From NCBI GenBank assembly GCA_029245245.1, contig JAQWPT010000034.1, positions 174,756 to 238,755 of the forward strand: a stretch of DNA of 64,000 nucleotides, in the 5' to 3' direction. Source of the DNA: Phycisphaerales bacterium (lineage in GTDB: Bacteria; Planctomycetota; Phycisphaerae; Phycisphaerales; SM1A02). The translations under genes and the position numbers were made by a program. Of this stretch, positions 25,496 through 33,874 are shown in pieces (position 1 is the stretch's first letter; each line of letters starts with the position of its first letter). The notes under the pieces are model-generated. The model was not told where the DNA came from. It did not search any database and saw nothing but the letters and a program-made list of their open reading frames with translations.

Positions 25496-26071
25496 ATGAC
25501 CGACGAGACCACACCCAATACCGATCAGACCCCTCCTGTCGCCGACACGGCACCGGAAACCCCGGCCGCCGCAGCGACGCCAGAAGCCACCGAGACTCCG
25601 GCCGCCCCGCAGGCGACCGAGACTGTGGAAGCTCCTGCCCCGGCCCCGATGGTTGCTCTGGATTCCGTCAAGGGTCCCGATCCCCAGGGATGGTGGCGTG
25701 GAACCGGTCGCCGAAAAGCGGCGGTCGCACGGATCCGTATCAAGCCCGGTGAAGGCAAGTTCGTCATCAACGACCGCACCCTCGATACGTTCTTCACCGA
25801 GGAACGTGACCGCAACAACATCAATGATGTCCTGAAGAAGACCGAAACGTTCGGCGCCATGGATATCCATGCGACCGTTCGTGGTGGTGGCTATACCGGA
25901 CAAGCCGGTGCCATCATCCTCGGCCTCGGACGTGCCCTGCGGAACTACGACATCTCCCTCGACTCGACTCTGCGCAAGAACGGGTACCTCTCCCGTGACC
26001 CCCGCAAGGTCGAACGCAAGAAGCCCGGCCAGCCCGGTGCCCGCAAGCGATTCCAGTTCTCCAAGCGTTGA
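25496..26071 (+). CDS. rpsI: 30S ribosomal protein S9 with N-terminal extension
   Basis: Residues from about 66 to the end are canonical uS9: GTGRRKAAVARI, IRIKPGEGKFVIN, GGGYTGQAGAIILGLGRAL, DPRKVERKKPGQPGARKRFQFSKR, whose conserved C-terminal Arg reaches the P-site tRNA. The first 60-65 residues are an added low-complexity segment of Pro, Ala, Thr and Glu (PNTDQTPPVADT onward), so the protein has 191 rather than about 130 residues. The start follows directly on the rplM operon gap, and no internal ATG fits a shorter form well (the only one is at about residue 52). Confidence 0.95.
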   Translation: MTDETTPNTDQTPPVADTAPETPAAAATPEATETPAAPQATETVEAPAPAPMVALDSVKGPDPQGWWRGTGRRKAAVARIRIKPGEGKFVINDRTLDTFFTEERDRNNINDVLKKTETFGAMDIHATVRGGGYTGQAGAIILGLGRALRNYDISLDSTLRKNGYLSRDPRKVERKKPGQPGARKRFQFSKR

Positions 26072-26122
26072 TCCACTGCTGATCACCAGTGGCCAGAACC
26101 GCTCCACCGGGAGCGGCGTTGT

Positions 26123-27718
26123 TCACGTGCGCCCGATCTGTCGCTCGATGGACGAGGCGGTTGTTCCTGCATCGCGTGCTACGGCTTCCAGGGTCCTCGG
26201 AGCATCGCCTCCGAGACCGTATCGCTCCATGACACGCTCGCGCAGCGGAGATTCCAGTTCTTTCATCCGGCGACAACGAGCCGGTGTGGGAATGAGCCAC
26301 TCCCACGGAATGCTGTCGCGGAGCATGGACGCCAATCCACTTGGTGCCGCCTGGTACCGGCTGGTGGCCCGACGCGGCTTGACCGGTATCGCATCCTGTT
26401 CCAGTGCGCGATCAAGAGCAGCCATCGCTGCCGCAGGAAGCCCATCCCCGGCATCGAGCTCTCCCTCGTGGATGGACTGATCAACGAGATCAACGATCAA
26501 CTGCATCACCGCTCCACGCTCACGGGTTGGAAGACCGGGAACCGGCTGCCCCACGTGATCCTCGACCCGCCCCACCAGGGCGGGAATGCACTCAAGCATC
26601 ATCCGCAGGTGCAGCATCGCGGCATGCCGCAGGAGCGTCTCCACGGTATCCAACTGCTCCGAGGTCGGAGCGTCTGCGGACACGGCCAGTCCCTTGGCCG
26701 CATCGGAACAGAGTTCGGCCCAGGCGCGACGATCGATCTTCAGTCGTGCAAGATCCGGCGTCGCCTCGGCACCCTGTTTCAACAGGGACACTTCATCGAT
26801 GTCGGCATGGTGCGGCAATCCGGTTCGAATGGACTCGGGCTGCACGGTGGATCGGACTCCATCCCGCTCGGTTCGCCAGACCAGCGGCAGACTGGACAGA
26901 CGCTGCCGGCGATATCGAAGCAGAGCCCGATGCAGGGCGGGGATGCTCTTGTCGAACCGTTCCGCCAGCCGAGCCATGGCCACGCCTCGGCCTCGAGCCC
27001 GCTCGATCATCCGCGCATCCCGCCTGGTCAGGGGCCCATGCTCACTGAAGATCGGATCACCGGAAGCACGATCATGCTTCCGCAGGACACCACGAATGGC
27101 CTCATGCGATCGCCCCAACTCCAGGGCGATGCGGCGCGCCGCCTCGTTCATGCTCACGCTCTCCTCCGACGCCAGAACGCGAGCGTGTTCAACGATTCCC
27201 GAGCGCTGCTCGGGTGGGATCCTGGAAAAGGAGGCCGCAGACGACAATCGACCCGCGGAATGCGCAAGGAAGCGTTCCAGTGCATCGGGATAGCAGGCAA
27301 GACGCCGCTGTCCATCGTCCTGCCGAACGTAGTGCAGGACAAGCCCGTTGTTTCGACATCGCTGCAGTGTGCGGCGCGACACTCCCAGCCTTCCAGCCAG
27401 TTCATCCATCTCCACCGCAACACCCCGTGATCGGTCCCTGGGCAGATCCAGTTCCCAACTCAATGACTGGATGAACGTGACCAGATCACGCTGCAGGGCT
27501 GCTCCCACGACCGATGTTCGCGTTCCGGGCCGATCGGAGCGGTATCCGGTGATGCGGAAGGTGATGAAATCCTCCGGGTAGAGCCGCTGCGGAAGCAGGT
27601 CGTCCAGCAGGTGTTCCGCCGCATCCATCTGGCGAAGGTGCGTCGAATGCGGAGCGTATTCCAACTGCCGCAGCAACTCCTGCAGAACGCCGCTGGTGAA
27701 CGCCGCGGTGCGGGGCAT
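26123..27718 (-). CDS. Multi-helix-turn-helix protein with sigma-70 region 4-like C-terminus
   Basis: 531 residues, soluble, Arg-rich. Four DNA-binding-like segments can be seen: a MerR/excisionase-like HTH at 104-130 (MDELAGRLGVSRRTLQRCRN), a second at 188-214 (MNEAARRIALELGRSHEAIR), a third at about 243-272 (RGVAMARLAERFDKSIPALH), and at the C-terminus LRERVMERYGLGGDAPRTLEAVARDAGTTASSIERQI, close to sigma-70 region 4. The N-terminal 100 residues contain YPEDFITFRITGYRS. I recognise no described family. It may be a divergent sigma factor or a sigma-like regulator. Start ATG 27718 lies 2 bases after the mqnA stop, so the two are one operon. Confidence 0.7.
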   Translation of the reverse strand: MPRTAAFTSGVLQELLRQLEYAPHSTHLRQMDAAEHLLDDLLPQRLYPEDFITFRITGYRSDRPGTRTSVVGAALQRDLVTFIQSLSWELDLPRDRSRGVAVEMDELAGRLGVSRRTLQRCRNNGLVLHYVRQDDGQRRLACYPDALERFLAHSAGRLSSAASFSRIPPEQRSGIVEHARVLASEESVSMNEAARRIALELGRSHEAIRGVLRKHDRASGDPIFSEHGPLTRRDARMIERARGRGVAMARLAERFDKSIPALHRALLRYRRQRLSSLPLVWRTERDGVRSTVQPESIRTGLPHHADIDEVSLLKQGAEATPDLARLKIDRRAWAELCSDAAKGLAVSADAPTSEQLDTVETLLRHAAMLHLRMMLECIPALVGRVEDHVGQPVPGLPTRERGAVMQLIVDLVDQSIHEGELDAGDGLPAAAMAALDRALEQDAIPVKPRRATSRYQAAPSGLASMLRDSIPWEWLIPTPARCRRMKELESPLRERVMERYGLGGDAPRTLEAVARDAGTTASSIERQIGRT

Positions 27719-27720
27719 GA

Positions 27721-28563
27721 TCAGGGATCCAGCCAGCGGATCGGAGTGCGTACGTCCACCAGTCCATGCTGACCGGCGCATTCATAGAAGCGTTCCAACC
27801 CCGCCCGCTGGGACGGCCCGAACTCGTACCGGATGCCGTTGGACAGGTATTCGCGAGCCAGTTCTCCAGGCCATTTGCGATCCACACCCGCTTCGGCGAT
27901 GACCCCCTCCAGGTGCATGCGGTTGTACCGGTACTGGCGATCCAGCACGGTGCAGGCAAGTCGCAGGGCGTGCGGATCTGCATCGGCTCTGGCCAACCAG
28001 GCTCCGAAGATGAACGGCAGACCCGTCAGTTCCTTCCATGCCTCCCCCAGGTCGAGCTGGTGTGGCATGAGATCCCGATCGGGAGCAGCCGAAACGACCT
28101 TGTCCCCGATCAGCAGGACCGCCTCCGGCCAATCCGGCGAGTGCCCAGCTTCAAACGGGATGACCTCGATTCGCCGCCCATGGCGTTCCTGCATGATCAC
28201 CTGCAGAAGCACGACGGACGTATGACTGTCCGTATCGCAATGCACACAATCGATCGTCTCAAGGGGACTTCGCGAATACAGACGGACGGTGTGCGTGGCA
28301 CCGTCGCACCCCAGAGGCGGTGCGGGCAGAATCACGAGTTCGTGCCTGGAGCGGTGGTAGTCGATGGATGAACAGAGTGCCGCATCCACCGCACCTTCAT
28401 CGAGAAGGTGAATGAGCCGACTGGGGACCGCCGATCTCAACTCGATGCCATCGAGAACATCCAGCCCGGAGATGATCGGCTGGGTGTTGAGAAACTCGAC
28501 CACGCCCAGTCGAAACGTTTTTCCGAGTGCAGACTGCACACCAATGTCATCCGTTTCCGGCAT
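27721..28563 (-). CDS. mqnA: Chorismate dehydratase of the futalosine menaquinone pathway
   Basis: Converts chorismate to 3-[(1-carboxyvinyl)oxy]benzoate, the first step of the alternative menaquinone route. 280 residues with the periplasmic-binding-protein-like fold of the family: LGVVEFLNTQPIISGL near the start, VPSRLIHLLDEGAVDAALCSSIDYHR, then AVLLIGDKVV and DLGEAWKELTGLPFIFGAWLAR, all conserved in MqnA. ATG 28563 was preferred; a GTG two codons earlier is equally possible. No mqnB, C or D gene is nearby. It precedes the multi-HTH gene. Confidence 0.9.
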   Translation of the reverse strand: MPETDDIGVQSALGKTFRLGVVEFLNTQPIISGLDVLDGIELRSAVPSRLIHLLDEGAVDAALCSSIDYHRSRHELVILPAPPLGCDGATHTVRLYSRSPLETIDCVHCDTDSHTSVVLLQVIMQERHGRRIEVIPFEAGHSPDWPEAVLLIGDKVVSAAPDRDLMPHQLDLGEAWKELTGLPFIFGAWLARADADPHALRLACTVLDRQYRYNRMHLEGVIAEAGVDRKWPGELAREYLSNGIRYEFGPSQRAGLERFYECAGQHGLVDVRTPIRWLDP

Positions 28564-28627
28564 GCACACAGTATAGGTGGGGAGCGGTCCGCAGCGATCT
28601 CAGGAGACGCGCCGACCGGATGCCGCG

Positions 28628-28725
28628 GTGAAAACCATCGAACCCAGGAAGCGCCGGAAAAAAAGTGGGTCGGCCATGCTGGCGGTCCCTCGAATACCGT
28701 CTCGCTTCCGGGGTTCGATGGTTCA
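28628..28725. repeat. Long imperfect inverted repeat between alr and mqnA
   Basis: Arms at 28628-28653 and 28703-28725 pair over 24 bases with one mismatch and one two-base bulge, around a 49-base loop. The loop includes seven A (28658-28664) on the plus strand, i.e. seven T on the strand of the flanking genes. It lies after the alr stop and before mqnA. It could be a structured RNA, a terminator-like or processing element, or a relic of a small mobile repeat. Confidence 0.75.
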
Positions 28726-28821
28726 CCCCCGACGTGGACAGAACATCGGTCCGATCGGATTCGTGCATGACAAAAACAGACGCTTCACCCAGGTTCCGAT
28801 AGTCCTGCTGGATGCAGGGCC

Positions 28822-30057
28822 TCAGACCGCACTGGCTCCGCGTTGGGCGTGGTCACCGGCCGAAAGGACATTGCCCTGCGGCACCTCGCCGTGAATGACA
28901 CGGCGAATACGGGGGTGAAGGCGGGAAATGATCGCATGGGGCTTGGTGGCCCCGGCCATCGCCAGGCTCTGGATGTCGTTTGGTGCTCCCTGCACGTTGG
29001 AAAGCAGTTCCACACGGCAGTTCGTGGAAATCGAGTTCACCTCGCATGCATCCGTGAGATCGATGGTGAGCTGGTCCATGCTCACCTTGCCGACGACCGG
29101 TGCATGTCCGAGCAACTGATCGTTCCACAGCAGGCCGACGACCAGGGGTGTGCAGGACTGCTGGTGATCCCGTGGTGGAGTGGGATAGCCGTCGACGTAC
29201 CCCACCGGCACGATGCCGATCGTACTGTCGCGATCCGGGCACCAGTCACCGTCGTAGCCGACCCGTTCCCCCCGGGCGACATGACGGACCTGCACGATGC
29301 GACTCGTCCATCGCAGCACGGGTGACAGTCCACTGATGGCGGAATCCATTGTCGGATTGGGACTGGAACCCGACCACCCGAGTCCAACCCGGACCATGCT
29401 GCGGGCATACCGATCACCAAAGTTGAGAGAGGCCGTGGTTGCACAATGGATCAGGCAGTCCGAATCGATCAGATCCGCATTGGCATCGATGAAGGCATCG
29501 AATCGATCCATCTGCCGGTCGGTGGTTTCACGGCAGGTGCTCGAGGAAGAAAAGTGCGTGCAGATGCCCGCAAGGTGGAGAGATGGACAATCCATGATCC
29601 GTTCGATCAGGTCCGCTCCATCGCCCGGATCACAGCCGCCACGATGCATCCCGGTGTCCAATTTCAGATGGACATGCAGCAGAAAGTCGAACTCCATCGC
29701 GAAGGACTCGAGCAGGTCGAGATTGGAGACATCGTGGACGACCAGGTGGACCTGCCCGGTTCGAAGGCCCGGGTACATGGGATCGACCATGGACAGTTCA
29801 CGCACCGGCATGAGAACCAGGATCGGAAGACGGCAACCCGTGGCCACCAGCTCTACGGCTTCCGCGGGGGCATACACGGCGAACATGTCCGCACCGCCCG
29901 CTTCAAGTGTGCCAGCTACCCGGTGCAATCCGAGGCCGTATGCGTCGGATTTGACCACCGGACAGATCCTGCAGTCATCACCCACGATCTGGCGGATTAC
30001 GCCGAGATTGTGTCCAATGGCGGGTAGATCGATGTCAATGCGGCTCAGTTCGTCCAT
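28822..30057 (-). CDS. alr: Alanine racemase
   Basis: PLP-dependent interconversion of L- and D-alanine, supplying D-Ala for peptidoglycan. 411 residues from ATG 30057 (MDELSRIDIDL). PLP lysine K36 in PVVKSDAYGLG, LHVHLKLDTGMHRGG in the barrel, CTHFSS, VRVGLGWSG, and the C-terminal-domain catalytic tyrosine in GERVGYDGDW, with GYVDGYPT and VGKVSMDQLTIDLTD. Longer in-frame starts overlap the divergent helicase promoter region and are rejected. Its presence with murG and ftsW argues for a peptidoglycan-making lineage. Confidence 0.93.
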   Translation of the reverse strand: MDELSRIDIDLPAIGHNLGVIRQIVGDDCRICPVVKSDAYGLGLHRVAGTLEAGGADMFAVYAPAEAVELVATGCRLPILVLMPVRELSMVDPMYPGLRTGQVHLVVHDVSNLDLLESFAMEFDFLLHVHLKLDTGMHRGGCDPGDGADLIERIMDCPSLHLAGICTHFSSSSTCRETTDRQMDRFDAFIDANADLIDSDCLIHCATTASLNFGDRYARSMVRVGLGWSGSSPNPTMDSAISGLSPVLRWTSRIVQVRHVARGERVGYDGDWCPDRDSTIGIVPVGYVDGYPTPPRDHQQSCTPLVVGLLWNDQLLGHAPVVGKVSMDQLTIDLTDACEVNSISTNCRVELLSNVQGAPNDIQSLAMAGATKPHAIISRLHPRIRRVIHGEVPQGNVLSAGDHAQRGASAV

Positions 30058-30096
30058 GACGGCCCAGTTCAGTGGAGCTTCCCTGCTCTCTGATGG

Positions 30097-30125
30097 TTGT
30101 ATCGACAACGAACTGATCCTACCAT
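30097..30125 (+). promoter_or_regulatory. Possible promoter of the helicase-psuG operon
   Basis: TTGTAT at 30097-30102 and TACCAT at 30120-30125, 17 bases apart, about 60 bases upstream of the helicase ATG. Only partial matches to consensus, but the position between divergent genes is sensible. Confidence 0.35.
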
Positions 30126-30186
30126 GATCCATCCTCGTCGTCGTAATGGACTTCGAGCACTCCATTCCAGAGCACCACCCCGCACC

Positions 30187-31530
30187 ATGCAAGATATCTT
30201 CGCAACCACCACATCGTTTGCCGATCTCGGCCTCTCAGATGCCCTGCTCAAGGGCATCAAGGACCAGGGATTCGAACACCCGACAATCATCCAATCCCAG
30301 TTGATCCCCCTGGCCATCAGCGGCAAGGATGTACTGGGACAGTCCAAGACGGGCACCGGCAAGACTGCAGCATTCGGACTTCCGGCCCTGCACCTGCTTG
30401 ACGGCTCCGTCCCGTTCGCCTGCCTTTGTCTGGTCCCGACCCGGGAACTGGCCATCCAGGTCACGCGGGAGATGCGGGAGCTCGGTTCACACTCGAAGTT
30501 GAAGGTTCTGGCCGTCTATGGTGGCCAGTCGATCAACACCCAGGCCGAGCAACTCAAGAAGAAGCCGCACATCATCGTCGGCACGCCCGGCCGGGTCATG
30601 GACATGCACCAGCGGGGACTGCTTCCCTACGACAAGATCCAACTGGCCATGCTCGACGAGGTCGATCGGATGCTGGACATCGGCTTCCGGGAAGACATCC
30701 GGAAGATCCTCGGGGGAATCAAGCAGAACCACCAGACGATCTTCGTGTCCGCAACAATCTCCGACGAGATCATGCGACTGGCCAAGAAGTACATGAACGA
30801 CCCCGTCGACCTCTCCCTCCGGGAAGCCAAGAGCCTGACGGTGGCACAGGTCAACCAGGAATGCGTCTCGGTCCCGGACTGGGACAAACAGCGGATGCTG
30901 CACCATGTCATCAAGATCGAGAAACCGGATCTCGTACTGGTGTTCTGCCGCATGAAGGTGACCGTCGACCGGGTGGCGAAATCGCTCCAACGGAAGAACA
31001 TCGACGCCCTCGTCCTGCATGCCAATCTGCACCAGGGCAAGCGGGACAAGGTCATGGATCGACTTCGAAAGCGGGAAGTCCGCGTCGTGGTCGCATCGGA
31101 TCTTGCCGCGCGAGGCATCGATGTCGACAACATCACCCACGTGATCAACTACGACGTCCCAGAGGATCCGGAGGTCTACGTCCACCGGATCGGCCGCACT
31201 GCCCGCAAGGGACAGTCCGGAAAGGCGATCATGTTCGTCACTCCCGAGCAGAGTGAACTGCTGATGGGCATCGAGCGACTGACCAACGTGGAGATCCCGA
31301 CCCGCGTCTTCGATGACTTCAAGCCCGGGCCGGAACCAGATCGAATCCAGCAGGATCGTGCCCGACTCGAAAAAGAGCGGGAGGCCATGCGAAAGGCCAA
31401 CAGCCGAACCATCGATGAACTGCCCGCGGAAACGCTCGGCGATGATCCCTCGAAGTTCCCAGGCGGACTGGTACCCAAGGAACTTCCCAAGAAACGCATG
31501 GGCGGCAGGCTCCGCACCAGACGCCGATGA
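30187..31530 (+). CDS. DEAD-box ATP-dependent RNA helicase (DEVD variant)
   Basis: 447 residues. All core motifs in order: Q motif FEHPTIIQSQLIPLAI, motif I AQSKTGTGKT-like GQSKTGTGKTAAF, Ia VPTRELAIQV, Ib GTPGRV, II LDEVDRML, III SAT, IV VFCRMK, V ASDLAARGID, VI HRIGRTARKG. Motif II has Val where most family members have Ala. The C-terminal tail (from about residue 385) is charged and ends in an Arg-rich GGRLRTRRR, typical of RNA-binding tails in RhlE/CsdA-like helicases. ATG 30187 gives the standard start. The stop overlaps psuG as ATGA. Confidence 0.93.
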   Translation: MQDIFATTTSFADLGLSDALLKGIKDQGFEHPTIIQSQLIPLAISGKDVLGQSKTGTGKTAAFGLPALHLLDGSVPFACLCLVPTRELAIQVTREMRELGSHSKLKVLAVYGGQSINTQAEQLKKKPHIIVGTPGRVMDMHQRGLLPYDKIQLAMLDEVDRMLDIGFREDIRKILGGIKQNHQTIFVSATISDEIMRLAKKYMNDPVDLSLREAKSLTVAQVNQECVSVPDWDKQRMLHHVIKIEKPDLVLVFCRMKVTVDRVAKSLQRKNIDALVLHANLHQGKRDKVMDRLRKREVRVVVASDLAARGIDVDNITHVINYDVPEDPEVYVHRIGRTARKGQSGKAIMFVTPEQSELLMGIERLTNVEIPTRVFDDFKPGPEPDRIQQDRARLEKEREAMRKANSRTIDELPAETLGDDPSKFPGGLVPKELPKKRMGGRLRTRRR

Positions 31531-32555
31531 CTGCCATCGTCCTCCAGCAGGAGGTCGAAGCGGGCATCCGTCGCCACTCACCGATCGTTGTGCTGGAATC
31601 CGCCGTGCTCACCACCGGACTTCCGGACCGCCCCTGGGCTGCCGACTGGGACCGTGATGCGCTTGCCCACGCCGTGCCCGACTGGGACCCCGATGCCCCG
31701 CTCGCAACACAGTTGCAACACCGCATGGAACAGGTTGTCAGGGAGCATGGAGCGATTCCATGCACCACGGCCCTGGTCGATGGCCGCCTGCATCTGGGCC
31801 TTGATGAACGCAGCGCCAAAACACTGATGACCCACGGTGCGGGCCGGAAGGTGGCCTCGACCACCCTCGCCATCGGCATGGGGTCCAGCATCAGTGCCGG
31901 TACAACCGTCTCGGCGGCGCTGACGGCCTGCCGCCTGCTTCGCAAGCATGCCGACGAGCCGCACTGGACACCGGTCCTTGCAACCGGAGGAATCGGTGGC
32001 GTCCACCGGGGCTGGTCCGAACGACCGGACATTTCAGCTGACCTGTTGTCACTGGGGACCACCAGGGCCTGTGTCGTCTCCGCCGGGAGCAAGTCGATCC
32101 TCGACATGACTGCGACGCTTGAACTGCTCGAGTCGATCTCCGTCCCCGTACTGGGCTGGAGAACCGATCGGTGGCCTTCGTTCACCTCGAGCACGCCGCC
32201 GTCGAATCCATCGATCAACCTCATCGAGGATCTCCAGCACCTGGGACGAATCTGTGCCCACCACTGGCAGGATCTCGACCAGGCCTCCGCGGTACTGCTG
32301 GCGAATCCACTGGACGACGAACTGGCCCTCGACCACGAAGCCATGGAGCACCTTGTCGAGCAGGCCGAACAACTGGCGACGGACCGGGGACTTGTCGCGG
32401 CAGACCGAACCCCGTTTGTACTGTCCACCATCGCCGATGAAACCAATGGTCGATCCGTCGCTGCAAATCTGGCCCTGCTGCTGGGCAATGCGAAGCGAGC
32501 AGCTGAAGCCGCCTGCATGCTTGTCGGGCCACACCTTGTCGGCGAAGACGGCTGA
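31527..32555 (+). CDS. psuG: Pseudouridine-5'-phosphate glycosidase
   Basis: Cleaves pseudouridine 5'-phosphate to uracil and ribose 5-phosphate. 342 residues, family length about 310-340. Conserved segments: PIVVLESAVLTTGLP at the start (family ALEST-type), TTALVDGRLHLGL, MTHGAGRKVASTTLAIGM, VLATGGIGGVHRG, CVVSAGSKSILDMTATLELLE, VPVLGWRTDRWPSF, FVLSTIADETNGRSVAANLALLLGNA. No psuK kinase is adjacent. Coupling to an RNA helicase by ATGA suggests a link to RNA turnover. Confidence 0.9.
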   Translation: MTAIVLQQEVEAGIRRHSPIVVLESAVLTTGLPDRPWAADWDRDALAHAVPDWDPDAPLATQLQHRMEQVVREHGAIPCTTALVDGRLHLGLDERSAKTLMTHGAGRKVASTTLAIGMGSSISAGTTVSAALTACRLLRKHADEPHWTPVLATGGIGGVHRGWSERPDISADLLSLGTTRACVVSAGSKSILDMTATLELLESISVPVLGWRTDRWPSFTSSTPPSNPSINLIEDLQHLGRICAHHWQDLDQASAVLLANPLDDELALDHEAMEHLVEQAEQLATDRGLVAADRTPFVLSTIADETNGRSVAANLALLLGNAKRAAEAACMLVGPHLVGEDG

Positions 32556-32559
32556 ATCC

Positions 32560-32588
32560 TTGACATGCCACGCCCCGCGTGGTCTACT
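32560..32588 (+). promoter_or_regulatory. Probable rho promoter
   Basis: TTGACA (32560-32565) and TCTACT (32583-32588) with the optimal 17-base spacer. The -35 is perfect and overlaps the end of the psuG region (stop at 32555). It would give a leader of about 140 bases before the chosen rho start, compatible with autoregulation by attenuation, which is known for rho in other bacteria. Confidence 0.65.
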
Positions 32589-32737
32589 TTCTTCAGCCAA
32601 AGAGGTGGCGGTCCGTGACCGAGCCGACCCTCGTGCTGTTCAGGAACATTGGAAGATGCGCCGTCCCCACCGGGATGGCGATGGGCGAAGATTTTCTGGC
32701 CGGAACTGAATCCACCAGGAACCCCGCCCCTCAGGAC

Positions 32738-33871
32738 ATGAGCATGACAACCATCAGCGGCATCCTTGAATGGCTCTCGGAGACGGAGTGTCGCGTGCGA
32801 CAGGTCGACAATGGCATCGTCAAGAGCGACGATGATCCTCTGGTCCCCCAGCAGCTCTCGGAAGAACTCAAGCTTCGCCCGGGGCAGGAAATCACTGCAA
32901 CCGTCAGCATGAAACGGCCCCGCCGACGCAGTGGCCGCAAGCGTGGAGCCCCCCGCCCGGTGGTCGAGGAAATCATCACCGTCGAGGGACAGCAACCCGG
33001 CACCGCCCAGAAGTTCACCACCTTCGATGAAATGGAGGCGGTCGATCCCCACCCTCGCATGACCCTGGAATACCCGGGTTGCCCGCCAGCGTGCCGACTC
33101 ATCGATCTCTTCTGCCCCATCGGATACGGAACACGTGGACTGATCGTGGCTCCCCCGAAAGCCGGAAAGACCATCCTTCTTCAGAACATTGCCTTCGGGA
33201 TCAAGAAAAACCATCCCGACGTGGAACTCGTCGCCCTGCTCATCGATGAGCGGCCCGAGGAAGTGACGGACTTCCGCCGGAATGTTCCCGCCCATGTACT
33301 CGCCTCCTCGAACGATCAGGACATCGATCGACACATCGAACTGGGCATTCTGGCCATCGATCGAGCCAAACGCATGCTGGAAGCCGGGCGGGACGTGGTG
33401 GTCCTCCTTGACTCACTGACCCGCGTGGGGCGGGCCTTCAACAACTCCAGGACCTACGCCAACAGCGGACGCACCATGTCGGGTGGACTCGATTCCAAGG
33501 CCCTGGAAGTCCCCAAGCAACTCTTTGGATCCGCGCGGAACGTCGAGCAGGGTGGCTCCCTGACGATCATCGCCTCCTGCCTCGTGGACACGGGGTCGCG
33601 GGCCGACCAGATCATCTTCGAGGAGTTCAAGGGCACCGGGAACATGGAACTGATCCTGGACCGGTCCATTTCCGAGCAGCGACTGTTCCCCGCGATCAAC
33701 CTCGCCGCCTCCGGCACCCGCAAGGAGGATCTGCTCATGGACGAGCAGGAACTCAAGACAGTCACCGCCCTTCGCCGCCGACTGATCAACATGAAGCCGA
33801 CGGTCCAGATTGAGCAACTGCTCGGCGCCCTGCAGCGGTTCGAAACGAATGCGGATCTCGTCAAGGGATGA
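32738..33871 (+). CDS. rho: Transcription termination factor Rho, short form
   Basis: RNA-dependent helicase/ATPase that ends transcription. 377 residues from ATG 32738 (419 in E. coli). The motor domain is normal: Walker A PPKAGKTILLQNIA, Walker B VVVLLDSLTRVGRA, VPKQLFGSARNVEQGGSLTIIA, FEEFKGTGNMELILDR, FPAINLAASGTRKEDLL. The N-terminus is not: the helical bundle is missing, and the first-strand region of the RNA-binding domain reads GILEWLSETECRVRQVDN, without the aromatic GFGFLR motif that contacts RNA. An insert of basic residues (KRPRRRSGRKRG) follows instead. Upstream starts in this frame add no recognisable bundle. The next gene starts 3 bases after its stop. Confidence 0.94.
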   Translation: MSMTTISGILEWLSETECRVRQVDNGIVKSDDDPLVPQQLSEELKLRPGQEITATVSMKRPRRRSGRKRGAPRPVVEEIITVEGQQPGTAQKFTTFDEMEAVDPHPRMTLEYPGCPPACRLIDLFCPIGYGTRGLIVAPPKAGKTILLQNIAFGIKKNHPDVELVALLIDERPEEVTDFRRNVPAHVLASSNDQDIDRHIELGILAIDRAKRMLEAGRDVVVLLDSLTRVGRAFNNSRTYANSGRTMSGGLDSKALEVPKQLFGSARNVEQGGSLTIIASCLVDTGSRADQIIFEEFKGTGNMELILDRSISEQRLFPAINLAASGTRKEDLLMDEQELKTVTALRRRLINMKPTVQIEQLLGALQRFETNADLVKG

Positions 33872-33874
33872 TCA

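Noticed and set aside
28628..28725. Inverted repeat considered as a tRNA or an insertion sequence end pair
   Set aside because: No cloverleaf or CCA end, and the 49-base interior is too short for a transposase; no target-site duplication could be identified.
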